Shown here one piece after another: positions 50,554 through 58,980 of a DNA stretch of 64,000 nucleotides. Position 1 is the stretch's first letter. Each line of letters opens with the position of its first letter. Under the pieces are notes generated by a model. The model ran no database searches. It was given only the letters and a program-made list of their open reading frames with translations, and was not told where the DNA came from. The position numbers were made by a program, and so were the translations under genes. Source of the DNA: Veillonella ratti (lineage in GTDB: Bacteria > Bacillota > Negativicutes > Veillonellales > Veillonellaceae); assembly GCF_003992115.1 (NCBI RefSeq), contig NZ_RQUX01000005.1, positions 62,001 to 126,000 on the forward strand, given 5' to 3'.

Positions 50554-51051
50554 TTAGGCGTTCAGTTTTGCCCGAATCATATTCTTGATGCCACCCGCTT
50601 CAAGAATAGATAACACATACGGCGTGAAAGGTTCCACTTGAGCCACAACCTTACCGTCTGCGGTGAGCGTACCTGCTTCCAAATCTAGCGAGATTTCTTT
50701 ATGATTTAAATCCATTTTACTAATACCGGGACACACTACGAGTGGCAATCCAAGATTAATGCCGTTCCGATAAAAAATTCGTGCAAATGATTCCGCAATT
50801 ACGGCGCCGGCTCCAATGCCTTTCAAACAAATCGCCGCATGCTCACGGGAAGAGCCGCAACCGAAATTGGTACCGCCCACAACAATGTCGCCGGCTTTAA
50901 ATGTACTCGCAAACGTTGGGTCAGCGCCCTGCATGGTGTGCGGTACGATATCTTTCAAATCGGTAAGTTCTACAAAGCGCCCCGGATAAATCTGATCTGT
51001 ATCAATATTGTTGCCAAAAGTAAATACTTCGCCCTTAATAATTTTGTCCAT
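50554..51051 (-). CDS. 3-isopropylmalate dehydratase small subunit family (LeuD-type)
   Basis: A 165-residue aconitase-superfamily swivelling domain. GEVFTFGNNIDTDQIYPGRF is the N-terminal signature, and GTNFGCGSSREHAAICLKG near residue 60 holds the active-site serine loop. It pairs with the large subunit 55 bases upstream. The pair could isomerise isopropylmalate, but the neighbouring hydrolase and LysR genes, and the absence of leuA or leuB, also allow a catabolic substrate such as citramalate/citraconate or 2,3-dimethylmalate. The ATG preceded by GAGGAG is chosen over an upstream start 5 codons earlier. Confidence 0.85.
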   Translation of the reverse strand: MDKIIKGEVFTFGNNIDTDQIYPGRFVELTDLKDIVPHTMQGADPTFASTFKAGDIVVGGTNFGCGSSREHAAICLKGIGAGAVIAESFARIFYRNGINLGLPLVVCPGISKMDLNHKEISLDLEAGTLTADGKVVAQVEPFTPYVLSILEAGGIKNMIRAKLNA

Positions 51052-51105
51052 AACTATTCTCCTCACTGACTATTACTCTTTTCACTGTATACCATTACCT
51101 ACGAA

Positions 51106-52365
51106 TTATAAGTATGGTGTGGGATCAGTAATCTTACCGTTAATAGCCGATGCCGCCACGGTTGCCGGCGAGGCCAAGAAAATATGAGCATCTGTAGAGC
51201 CCATGCGGCCCGGGAAGTTACGATTGGTTGTCGTAATACAATATTCACCGGATGAAATCATACCTTCGTGCGTACCCAAACATGCCGCACAGCCCGGTGT
51301 TACGAACGTAGCCCCCGCTTCAACCAAGGTCTGTACATAGCCTTTAGCCATAGCTTCTAAAAATACACCTTTTGAGGCCGGTACAATGACAAAACGAACA
51401 AGACGGGGAATGTGTTTACCTTTCACAATTTCAGCAGCCACTTTTAAATCTTCTACGCGGCCGCCGGTACAAGAACCCAAATAAGCCTGATTAATCGCCT
51501 GGCCTTCATATTTTTTCAAATCAAACACATTATCTACACTGGATGGTGCTGCTACTTGCGGTGTAAGATCACTCACATTAAAAGTGATTTCATCGGCATA
51601 CTTGAAATCCGCATCAGTTGTGTAAACTTCATAGTCTTTACCTTCTACTAAGCCTTTGCTTGCCAAAAATTCTTTGGTTACCGCATCCGGCTGGATGTAG
51701 GAAGTTTTAGCACCCATTTCAGTGGTCATATTGCATAATGCCATGCGTTCGGACACACTCAAGGCATCAATAACAGGTCCCGCAAATTCAACCGCTTTGT
51801 ATACGGCAAAGTCTGCTTTTAATTGACCGATGGCATGCAAAATAATGTCTTTCGCATACACCCCTTCCGGTAAAGTCCCTTCAAAATTAATCTTAATAAT
51901 TTCAGGTACACGAAACCACAATTGGCCGGTTGCTAAAATAATCGCTAAATCGGTAGCCCCTACGCCGGTACCAAAAGCACCAAAGGCACCATGCGTTGTT
52001 GTATGGGAGTCGGTAATAACAATGATACGCCCCGGTCTGGACCAGCCTTTATCCGCCACAACCTGATGGCAAACGCCTTGGTCGATATCCATTAGTTTTT
52101 CAATATGTTGTTCTTCGCAAAACTCTCTAAATTGGCGTTGATTATCGGCCTGCGTAATCGTTGATGCCGGTGCATAATGGTCTAAAAACATGGCAATGCG
52201 ATCCGGATGACTCACTTTAGTTGCCCCCATTTCAAAAAAGGAACGAACTGTTTGCAAATACAAATCATTAATACCGGCTAAGTCAATCTCACAATTAATA
52301 ATTTGGCCGGTCTTAACCGAATCCAAACCGGCTTTTTTAGCCAATAACTTTTCAATAGCGTGCAT
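51106..52365 (-). CDS. 3-isopropylmalate dehydratase large subunit family (LeuC-type)
   Basis: A 419-residue aconitase-family large subunit carrying the [4Fe-4S] cluster. Motifs: ITDSHTTTHGAFGAFGTGVG near residue 125, TTEMGAKTSYIQPD near 215, LGSCTGGRVEDLKVAAE near 295 and VTPGCAACLGTHEGM near 355 with the remaining cluster cysteines. It is the short type common in anaerobes. It begins the leuC-leuD-hydrolase operon, divergent from a LysR gene, with a perfect CAGTCCGT/ACGGACTG hairpin in its leader. The exact substrate is open. Confidence 0.88.
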   Translation of the reverse strand: MHAIEKLLAKKAGLDSVKTGQIINCEIDLAGINDLYLQTVRSFFEMGATKVSHPDRIAMFLDHYAPASTITQADNQRQFREFCEEQHIEKLMDIDQGVCHQVVADKGWSRPGRIIVITDSHTTTHGAFGAFGTGVGATDLAIILATGQLWFRVPEIIKINFEGTLPEGVYAKDIILHAIGQLKADFAVYKAVEFAGPVIDALSVSERMALCNMTTEMGAKTSYIQPDAVTKEFLASKGLVEGKDYEVYTTDADFKYADEITFNVSDLTPQVAAPSSVDNVFDLKKYEGQAINQAYLGSCTGGRVEDLKVAAEIVKGKHIPRLVRFVIVPASKGVFLEAMAKGYVQTLVEAGATFVTPGCAACLGTHEGMISSGEYCITTTNRNFPGRMGSTDAHIFLASPATVAASAINGKITDPTPYL

Positions 52366-52424
52366 AATACCCTCCTCATTTTACCTGGTACTTCATTGCC
52401 AATACCTAAATTTTCAATGTCTTA

Positions 52425-52447
52425 CAGTCCGTATGCTAAACGGACTG
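52425..52447 (-). other. Hairpin in the leuC leader
   Basis: CAGTCCGT pairs perfectly with ACGGACTG over a 7-base loop, 60-80 bases upstream of the leuC start. No T-tract follows, so it may stabilise the message or be regulatory. Confidence 0.5.
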
Positions 52448-52530
52448 CTTAATCTGCTTTCTTTTCTTGCTTATAGCTCAAAGTATACAGTTGAAGTTAT
52501 ATAGTGTAAAATACTAATAAATAATCATTC

Positions 52531-52547
52531 GATAGTTTTAAACTATC
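52531..52547. promoter_or_regulatory. LysR-type dyad operator between leuC and lysR
   Basis: GATAGTTTTAAACTATC is a perfect 17-bp dyad containing the T-N11-A pattern recognised by LysR-family regulators (TAGTTTTAAACTA). It sits 54 bases before the LysR start in the divergent intergenic region. Binding by the adjacent regulator is inferred. Confidence 0.65.
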
Positions 52548-52600
52548 ATAATTTATAAAATACAATTACTTGGCACATACAATTAAAGGAGGGCTCTGTT

Positions 52601-53515
52601 TTGGATTTATTGAATACGATTACCCTGACACAGCTGAACTACTTCTATACCGTCGTTAACTCTAAATCGGTCCACGAAGCGGCCAAAAAACTATTAATTA
52701 CACAACCCAGCCTTTCCGTGGCTTTAAAAAATTTAGAAGCCGAATTACAACTTTCGCTCTTCGATAGAAGTAAACGACAACTAACTTTAACTGAAACAGG
52801 CAAACAATTTTATATGGAAGTAACGGCCCTATTAAATCACACAGCTAACTTGGAGGAGCGCATCAAGCTGTTACAGAAAGGTCGCCAATTTATTCGCTTA
52901 GGCGTAGCCCCTATGATGAGTCCCTTTATATTTCCGATCATCTTTAACCACTTTCAAAAAGCCTATCCCCATATAGAGTTTGAAGTTTATGAATCCGGCG
53001 TTCTTCGCTTAAAACAAATGCTAAAAGAACAAAAATTAGATATTGCATTCCTCATTGAAAATGAATCAGATGCCCAATTGTTAGACTTTACTACATTATT
53101 GAAAACCGAATATCATCTTTATGTTGGCCCGGACGATCCGTTGGTGCAACTTGCCGAAAGTCGCCCCAATCATCTGCTTACCTTAAATGATTATAAAAAT
53201 ATCCCTATGATTTTTTACAAAGAAACATCCTATATACAGGCCATCATTACCAAGTATTTCCAGCTCTATAACGTGAACCCTAGAATCCGCTTACGCACGA
53301 ATCAAATCCACACTATCAAGCAATTAGTCGGAAGTTCGGCTGCCGCTGCCTTTATGACCGACAAAGTCGTTACCCCTAAAGATAATCTGGTTCGTCTCCT
53401 CACAGATATAACCTTCCCTATCACCATTGTTCTGGCAACAAATAAACAGACTGTTCGGACACCGGGCATGCAGGAATTCATTCAGTTTTTTGAAGATAAT
53501 AAGGAACTTATCTAA
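52601..53515 (+). CDS. LysR-family regulator of the leuC/leuD/hydrolase operon
   Basis: A 304-residue LysR-type regulator. The helix-turn-helix is SVHEAAKKLLITQPSLSVALKNLE and LQLSLFDRSKRQLTLTETG at residues 23-70; the rest is the effector domain (FIRLGVAPMMSPFIFPIIF and EQKLDIAFLIENES). It begins with TTG preceded by AAAGGAGGG, which fits the family N terminus; no earlier ATG is available. Divergent from the leuC operon and presumably its regulator. It is similar in length and style to the second LysR gene of the window at 56.7 kb. Confidence 0.92.
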   Translation: MDLLNTITLTQLNYFYTVVNSKSVHEAAKKLLITQPSLSVALKNLEAELQLSLFDRSKRQLTLTETGKQFYMEVTALLNHTANLEERIKLLQKGRQFIRLGVAPMMSPFIFPIIFNHFQKAYPHIEFEVYESGVLRLKQMLKEQKLDIAFLIENESDAQLLDFTTLLKTEYHLYVGPDDPLVQLAESRPNHLLTLNDYKNIPMIFYKETSYIQAIITKYFQLYNVNPRIRLRTNQIHTIKQLVGSSAAAAFMTDKVVTPKDNLVRLLTDITFPITIVLATNKQTVRTPGMQEFIQFFEDNKELI

Positions 53516-53534
53516 AGCAATATCTATATAACCT

Positions 53535-53587
53535 AAAAAGTGACTGTAACTAAATGCTTATTCGCATATTAGCTACAGTCACTTTTT
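53535..53587. terminator. Terminator between lysR and the DASS transporter gene
   Basis: The 14-bp stem AAAAAGTGACTGTA / TACAGTCACTTTTT encloses a smaller hairpin. The flanking genes are convergent. Confidence 0.9.
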
Positions 53588-53632
53588 ATATATCACTATT
53601 AAATTTCACTACCAAAGCATATAGATCTGCTT

Positions 53633-55045
53633 TTACCAAAGGCCCAATACTTTCCACCAAACGGAGCCGATGCCAAACCAGATTACTATATTAATGACAG
53701 AGACTTGAAAGCCCAACTTCCACCACATCGATTGCGGTACATAACCGGCCCCAAAGTAAATCGGCGCCGGAGCCGCTGCGTAATGAGTCAGCGACATGCA
53801 TAAATTAGAAGCGAAGGCGAATACCAATACAGCTAAATAAGCCGGTGCACCGGCTGCTACAGCAATGGTAATAAAGGTCGAGTACAATGCTGTAATATGA
53901 GCCGTCAAGCTGGCAAAGCCGTAATGAATATAGAAATAGATAAGCAATAGAATAACCAAGGTTGCGAGCCAGGATACACCGACTAAAGCACTGCTGATAT
54001 GCCCCGACATCCAATCGATGACACCGGATTTAGCCAACTGCCCTGCTAAGCCTACCAAAGTCCCCATCCAAACGAGTGTGTCCCAAGCACCTTTTTCATC
54101 CAATACATCCTGCCAAGACAAAATTTTGGTCACCAGCATACTGGACACGCCCAATAAAGCAACTACGGTTGCATTTAAGCCCGTAAGGTTCGATGTGCTC
54201 CACAACAACAACGCCCCTACGAATATAAAGGCTACGGCTTTTTCAGCATAACTTATAGGTCCCATCTCCGCTAACTCTTGCTGTGCCAAGGCTTGTGCTT
54301 CCGGCGTCTTCTTCAGTTCCGGCGGATACACTTTATACAGATAATACGGAATCACGGCCAACGCAATGAGACCGGGTACAATGGCAGCCAACGCCCAAGT
54401 CCCCCACGTCATATTAATACCTAAAGCCTGACTGGCCAATAAAATGGCCAATGGGTTCCCCGCCATCGCCGTCATAAACATAGCCGATGTTACGGTGTTC
54501 CCCTGGTATTCAGCTTGAATCAAAAAGGCGCCAACCCGACGAGGATTTTTATTCGGTTCGGAATCGAAGGCCGACGCCAACCCCCGAACGATAGGAAACA
54601 ATATACCGCCGGCGCGCGCTGCATTAGAAGGTGTGGCCGGACTGATAATCAAATCGCTCAAAATAATCGTATAAGCCAATTTTAACGTGCTCGTTCCCAT
54701 TTTAGTAATTACCCAAAATGCTATGCGGCGACCGAGCCCTGTTTTTATAAAACTCTTCGCAAACAAAAAGGCTGCCACAATTAACCAAATACTGCTATTG
54801 CCAAAGCCGGCTAACGCTTGACTCGGTTTTAAAACATTCGCTAATTGGGTGATTGTAATACTGATTAATGCAATAGCGCCAATCGGCAGCGGTTGCATTA
54901 TGAACCCAATAATCGTACTCAAAAATATAGCCAGCAAATACCATGCCTGCGTGGACAAGCCCGCCGGCACCGGTAAAACGGCTATGATAACACCGACCAT
55001 AATCGGTATTATCCAAGACGCTATCGTTTTACTCTTATTGTTCAT
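53633..55045 (-). CDS. DASS-family anion:sodium symporter / dicarboxylate antiporter
   Basis: A 470-residue divalent-anion transporter (SLC13/CitT type) with about twelve hydrophobic segments. It contains FGNSSIWLIVAAFLFAKSF near residue 82, the first SNT-like motif region SPATPSNAARAGGILFPIV near 135, and TLVWMGTLVGLAGQLAKSGV and CMSLTHYAAAPAPIYFGAGY in the second half. It is last in the alpha-beta hydratase-transporter operon. By analogy with ttdT it may exchange tartrate or another C4-dicarboxylate for succinate; the substrate is inferred from context. Confidence 0.88.
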   Translation of the reverse strand: MNNKSKTIASWIIPIMVGVIIAVLPVPAGLSTQAWYLLAIFLSTIIGFIMQPLPIGAIALISITITQLANVLKPSQALAGFGNSSIWLIVAAFLFAKSFIKTGLGRRIAFWVITKMGTSTLKLAYTIILSDLIISPATPSNAARAGGILFPIVRGLASAFDSEPNKNPRRVGAFLIQAEYQGNTVTSAMFMTAMAGNPLAILLASQALGINMTWGTWALAAIVPGLIALAVIPYYLYKVYPPELKKTPEAQALAQQELAEMGPISYAEKAVAFIFVGALLLWSTSNLTGLNATVVALLGVSSMLVTKILSWQDVLDEKGAWDTLVWMGTLVGLAGQLAKSGVIDWMSGHISSALVGVSWLATLVILLLIYFYIHYGFASLTAHITALYSTFITIAVAAGAPAYLAVLVFAFASNLCMSLTHYAAAPAPIYFGAGYVPQSMWWKLGFQVSVINIVIWFGIGSVWWKVLGLW

Positions 55046-55115
55046 AACTATCCCTATGTACCTAATCCAAAAGTATGCTTTCTAATCACACGAACATAAG
55101 CAACGCTCTACGCGA

Positions 55116-55667
55116 TTAATCACGTTTATATTTTGCCACTTCTTGTTTCTGCAATACATTACCTTCTGTATCAATCCCTACGATTACGCGGAAACGGTCA
55201 AAGTATAACTTTTTAATAGACTCAGTACCCAATTCAGGATACAGAACAACTTCAGCCGACTTAATGCGAGCCGCGTTGATGGCTGACGCTCCACCTACAC
55301 CTAATAAGGATACACCACCGTATTTTTTACATAAATCGGCTACATAAGGTGCGCGGTCACCTTTACCCAAGAAAGCTACGACGCCCAATTTAAACATCAT
55401 TTCTACAAACGGATCCATACGAGCCGCAGTTGTAGGCCCATTGGAGTTAAATACCTGACCCGGTTGCGGTGGACATGGACCGGCATAATATACCAATTGA
55501 TTCGTCCAGTCTAACGGTGATTCTTCGCCGGCTTCCAATAAGTCCTGAATACGTTTATGCGCCGCATCACGACAAGTATATACATAGCCGGATAAATATA
55601 AAACGTCCCCTACTTTTAATGGTTTTACAAATTCTTTCGTTAATGGTAATTGTACATCCCGTTCCAT
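55116..55667 (-). CDS. class I fumarase / L-tartrate dehydratase beta subunit
   Basis: The 183-residue beta subunit of a two-subunit iron-sulfur hydro-lyase. It has LPLTKEFVKPLKVGDVLYLSG at the start, VYYAGPCPPQPGQVFNSNGPTT near residue 60, ARMDPFVEMM, the catalytic-lysine-type KGD in FLGKGDRAPYV near 100 and LLGVGGASAINAARIK. It is 9 bases downstream of the alpha gene. The length suits TtdB or FumB-type subunits of anaerobes. Fumarate, tartrate or mesaconate could be the substrate. Confidence 0.9.
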   Translation of the reverse strand: MERDVQLPLTKEFVKPLKVGDVLYLSGYVYTCRDAAHKRIQDLLEAGEESPLDWTNQLVYYAGPCPPQPGQVFNSNGPTTAARMDPFVEMMFKLGVVAFLGKGDRAPYVADLCKKYGGVSLLGVGGASAINAARIKSAEVVLYPELGTESIKKLYFDRFRVIVGIDTEGNVLQKQEVAKYKRD

Positions 55668-55676
55668 AATAGCCTC

Positions 55677-56519
55677 CTAAATAACTTCACTTGCTTGACG
55701 TGCTGCATTACATTGGAAATTAATAGCTACCGGCAAAGCTGTAATATGTACACCATGATAGTCAATATGTACATCCAAGGCCGTTACCGTACCGCCCATA
55801 CCGATAGGACCAACGCCCGATTTATTAACTGCTTCCAAGAATTCTTTTTCTAATTCAGCATAGTATGGATTTGGATTGTGTTCACCGATAGGACGAAGTA
55901 AGGCTTTTTTCGCCATCCAAGCACATGTATCCATGGTGCCGCCGATACCGATACCGATAATATACGGTGGGCAAGGATTACCGCCTACTTTAGCTACAGT
56001 TTCAAGTAAAAATTGTTTTACCCCTTCTTTGCCGTCACCCGGTAATAATACTTTAAAGGCACCCATATTTTCACTGCCGCCACCTTTTGGCATAACCGTT
56101 ACTTTTACTTGATCGCCCGGTACGATTTCAACATGCAACATAGCCAGTGTATTATCATTGGTGTTTTCACGATTCAACGGATCCGCTACTACCGATTTAC
56201 GTAAATAACCGTTCGTATAACCGCGACGAACCCCTTCATTAACGGCATCTTCCAACGGCATACCTTCCCAAGCCACTTCCTGGCCACATTCTAAGAGTAC
56301 GACAGCTACGCCGGTGTCATGACAACATGGCAATTGTTCTTTTTTAGCAAATTCACCGTTTTCAACAATAATTTCCAAGGCTTTTTTGCCAATTGGCGAC
56401 TCTTCATTTTCAACGGCTTTACGGAATGCATCCATTACATTATCATTTAATTCACAGCAGGCTTTGATACATAACTTTTCAATGACAGGAATTAAGGCTT
56501 CTGTCTGTAATACTCTCAT
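55677..56519 (-). CDS. class I fumarase / L-tartrate dehydratase alpha subunit
   Basis: The 280-residue alpha subunit carries the [4Fe-4S] cluster. LPCCHDTGVAVVLLECGQEV near residue 60, GGGSENMGAFKVLLPGDG near 150, NPCPPYIIGIGIGGTMDTC near 185 and KSGVGPIGMGGTVTALDVH near 235 are the family motifs, with the cluster cysteines in the first and third. With the beta subunit and DASS transporter it forms an operon divergent from a LysR gene, the order known for E. coli ttdR-ttdABT. Tartrate use is a fair hypothesis, fumarase the alternative. Confidence 0.92.
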   Translation of the reverse strand: MRVLQTEALIPVIEKLCIKACCELNDNVMDAFRKAVENEESPIGKKALEIIVENGEFAKKEQLPCCHDTGVAVVLLECGQEVAWEGMPLEDAVNEGVRRGYTNGYLRKSVVADPLNRENTNDNTLAMLHVEIVPGDQVKVTVMPKGGGSENMGAFKVLLPGDGKEGVKQFLLETVAKVGGNPCPPYIIGIGIGGTMDTCAWMAKKALLRPIGEHNPNPYYAELEKEFLEAVNKSGVGPIGMGGTVTALDVHIDYHGVHITALPVAINFQCNAARQASEVI

Positions 56520-56656
56520 GTTAACCCTCCTAATTTGAAATACACTAAACTTTTATCCTTTGTGTTGTAACAACTTTTGTTAGCACAAGCATAACAAGAC
56601 TATAACTTTTTGTGAAATATGTTATAATAATTATGCAATAAATTTCATTTATAGGA

Positions 56657-56677
56657 CTAAATATAATTTATATTTAG
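56657..56677. promoter_or_regulatory. Inverted repeat in the lysR/hydratase divergent region
   Basis: CTAAATATA and TATATTTAG form a perfect 9-bp inverted repeat with a 3-base spacer, 39 bases before the LysR start codon. It is a candidate LysR autoregulatory site; AT-richness lowers the confidence. Confidence 0.45.
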
Positions 56678-56716
56678 CGTATCATTATATTCGCACTATA
56701 CAGCAAGGATGGTACT

Positions 56717-57604
56717 ATGGAGCTAAAACAATTAGAATTTTTCATTTCAGTAGCCGAACTGGGTAACATGACCAAGGCCGCACAGCAACACTATGTATCA
56801 CAACCTAATATTACCGTTGCCATAAAAAAGTTAGAGGATGAATTAGGCGTCGAGTTGTTTAAAAGAGAGTATAAAAAGATGACCTTAACTGAAAAAGGGC
56901 AACAATTTTATACATCGATTAAACACGTATTGGCGGAGCTGGAAAACTCAGTGGCCGAAATTAAAGATGAGCGACATAAGCTCTCCGGCACGGTAACCAT
57001 CGGTATCCCGCCGATGATTAGTGCCTATTTGTTCACGCCGTTACTGAATCACTTCCGCCAAGAATATCCTCAGTGGGAGTTAAATATCCTCGAAGAAGGC
57101 TCTGTCGGTGTGTCTGAGCGAGTGTTAGCCGATGAAGCCGATTTGGGGATTGTCATTATCGATAATATATCGCCGAAGCTGGAAGCGATTCCCCTCTTTA
57201 AAAGTGAACATAAGTTATGTATTCCCAGCGGGCATCCTTTTCACAGCCTCACCCAAGTCCCCTTTGACAAATTCAAAGAAGAATCGCTTATCTTGATGAA
57301 AATAGATTCGGTCCATCGTAAAAATGTATTGGCCAACTGCGAAGCATGTGGCTTTTTGCCTAAAATCGTACTCTCATCCAATCAGATTAAAACAAATATT
57401 GATTCCGTAGCCAAAGGCGTGGGGCTCTCCTTTTTATTGGATATAGCCAAATTAGATCGAAATGATGTCCAACTGATTTCCATGGATCCGCCCCTGACCG
57501 TGACCATCGGTTTAGTCTTTCGCAAAAACAAATATCTATCCTACGCTATGAAAGATTTAATCAATTTCATCAAGCATTTCTCCTATCCGCAAAAAATTAA
57601 TTGA
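56717..57604 (+). CDS. LysR-family regulator of the hydratase/transporter operon
   Basis: A 295-residue LysR-type regulator. The winged helix-turn-helix is in residues 2-60 (NMTKAAQQHYVSQPNITVAI and LGVELFKREYKKMTLTEKG) and the effector domain follows (GTVTIGIPPMISAYLFTPLL, LADEADLGIVIIDN). GCAAGGATGGTACT precedes the ATG. It is divergent from the alpha/beta hydratase and DASS transporter genes, the position of ttdR in E. coli, so it is probably their activator. The effector is unknown. Confidence 0.92.
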   Translation: MELKQLEFFISVAELGNMTKAAQQHYVSQPNITVAIKKLEDELGVELFKREYKKMTLTEKGQQFYTSIKHVLAELENSVAEIKDERHKLSGTVTIGIPPMISAYLFTPLLNHFRQEYPQWELNILEEGSVGVSERVLADEADLGIVIIDNISPKLEAIPLFKSEHKLCIPSGHPFHSLTQVPFDKFKEESLILMKIDSVHRKNVLANCEACGFLPKIVLSSNQIKTNIDSVAKGVGLSFLLDIAKLDRNDVQLISMDPPLTVTIGLVFRKNKYLSYAMKDLINFIKHFSYPQKIN

Positions 57605-57610
57605 GCCAAC

Positions 57611-57655
57611 AAAAAAGCGCCCCCGCTTGCACGCTGTGCAAGTGGGGGCGTTTTC
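57611..57655. terminator. Terminator between lysR and sod
   Basis: A GC-rich stem (GCGCCCCCGCTTGCAC / GTGCAAGTGGGGGCG, one mismatch) with a 3-base loop is followed by TTTT. The A-run on the left allows use in both directions. Confidence 0.9.
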
Positions 57656-57708
57656 ACAAACTATGTAATTATACGAGCCATTCGAGGCTCACATCAAGCA
57701 GTCAGCTC

Positions 57709-58320
57709 TTATTTAGTAGCTGCCGCATAATGAGCGTTTACTTGATCCCAATTAACGAGATTCCAGAAAGCGGCGATGTAGTCAGGACGAGCATTCTTGT
57801 ATTTCAAGTAGTATGCATGTTCCCACACATCAAGGCCCAATACCGGAGTTTTGCCGTCGCTAAGCGGGGAGTCCTGATTAGCGGTGGACAAGATTTCCAA
57901 TTTGCCGTTGTTTACTACGAGCCAAGCCCAACCGGAACCGAAACGACCGGTAGCGGCTTTGCCGAATTCAGCTTTGAAGTTTTCGAAGTTGCCGAAAGCT
58001 TCATCGATAGCACCTGCAATAGCGCCCGTAGGGTTACCGCCTGCATTTGGTGCCAAAATGTTCCAGAAGAATGTATGGTTAGCATGACCGCCGCCATTGT
58101 TGCGGACAGCCGTGCGGATATCTTCCGGTACAGCGTTTAAGTCAGTAATCAACGCTTCTACGTCTTTTTCACCCAATTCAGGATGTTTTTCAATAGCAGC
58201 GTTTAAGTTAACAACATAAGTGTTGTGGTGTTTATCATGATGAAAATGCATTGTTTCTGCATCGATATGCGGTTCTAAAGCTTCGTAAGCGTATGGTAAT
58301 TCAGGTAATGTGTATGCCAT
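57709..58320 (-). CDS. sodA: iron/manganese superoxide dismutase
   Basis: This enzyme dismutates superoxide. The 203-residue protein has [19 protein letters not shown] at the N terminus, the first metal histidine in [12 protein letters not shown], a second in [11 protein letters not shown] near residue 80, and the remaining ligands in [16 protein letters not shown] near 165. Residue patterns ([10 protein letters not shown]) suit Mn or cambialistic enzymes, but the metal is not fixed by sequence reading. I chose the ATG after GGAAGGAGG; an upstream extension of 15 codons is unlikely. It is monocistronic. Confidence 0.96.
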   Translation of the reverse strand: MAYTLPELPYAYEALEPHIDAETMHFHHDKHHNTYVVNLNAAIEKHPELGEKDVEALITDLNAVPEDIRTAVRNNGGGHANHTFFWNILAPNAGGNPTGAIAGAIDEAFGNFENFKAEFGKAATGRFGSGWAWLVVNNGKLEILSTANQDSPLSDGKTPVLGLDVWEHAYYLKYKNARPDYIAAFWNLVNWDQVNAHYAAATK

Positions 58321-58980
58321 AAAAATACCTCCTTCCCCGTCCAAGGGGATAAAAACATAATACATAACAAAGTGTTACGAAAAAGAATTATCAAATTATA
58401 TAATCAGAAATTGTCTTATGACAACCGTAATTCACTAGATTTAATTTTTTCAATCTTTCTATTGGTTAATGATAACATTTTTCATTTATCTTGTCTAGTA
58501 GTAAAAACGTAAATTTAGAATAAACATTTTGTAAGTGTGTTATTTTATATTTCAAAAGGTATTTTACGTTTATGTTCACACTATATTTAAAATTTTAAAT
58601 ATATAATGCAAGTAAATTTCAAAGTTTCAGCGGCGCTATATTTTTAATTCCTATTAAATTTGTAGCCATAGCTACCGAATAGCATTATACTTTGTTTTAT
58701 AATAAACTCATAGAAAATGTCAGAATCGATTAAACCCAAAATAATCCAAAAAGACATTTTTCAGTCATACACCGTAATGATAGCTAACAATAATTTTTGT
58801 TTTTTTTGACATAAATTTTTATAGATATGTCATAAAAAGTCTTATTTTTACACATCTTTTATTTTTAGCATTTCAACAATCGAAAATTAATATCATTACA
58901 ATTATTGAATTAAATACCAATTCGGTATACACTTAAAGCATCTTATAATAATTCTTTATTTCCTTAATGGAGGTGCCACA
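58321..58980. promoter_or_regulatory. sod-pfl divergent control region
   Basis: A 660-base AT-rich non-coding region. A pfl promoter is visible: TTGAAT at 58905-58910 and TACACT at 58928-58933 with a 17-base spacer that contains the dyad ATACC-AATTC-GGTAT. Two further palindromes exist: a 22-bp perfect one at 58582-58603 (TATATTTAAAA and its complement) and TGACATA-N12-TATGTCA at 58807-58832. I see no open reading frame or RNA fold in the rest. Confidence 0.55.

Noticed and set aside
57601-58140. Plus-strand open frame of 179 codons over the sod gene
   Set aside because: It is antisense to a clear superoxide dismutase and follows the terminator; no ribosome-binding site.
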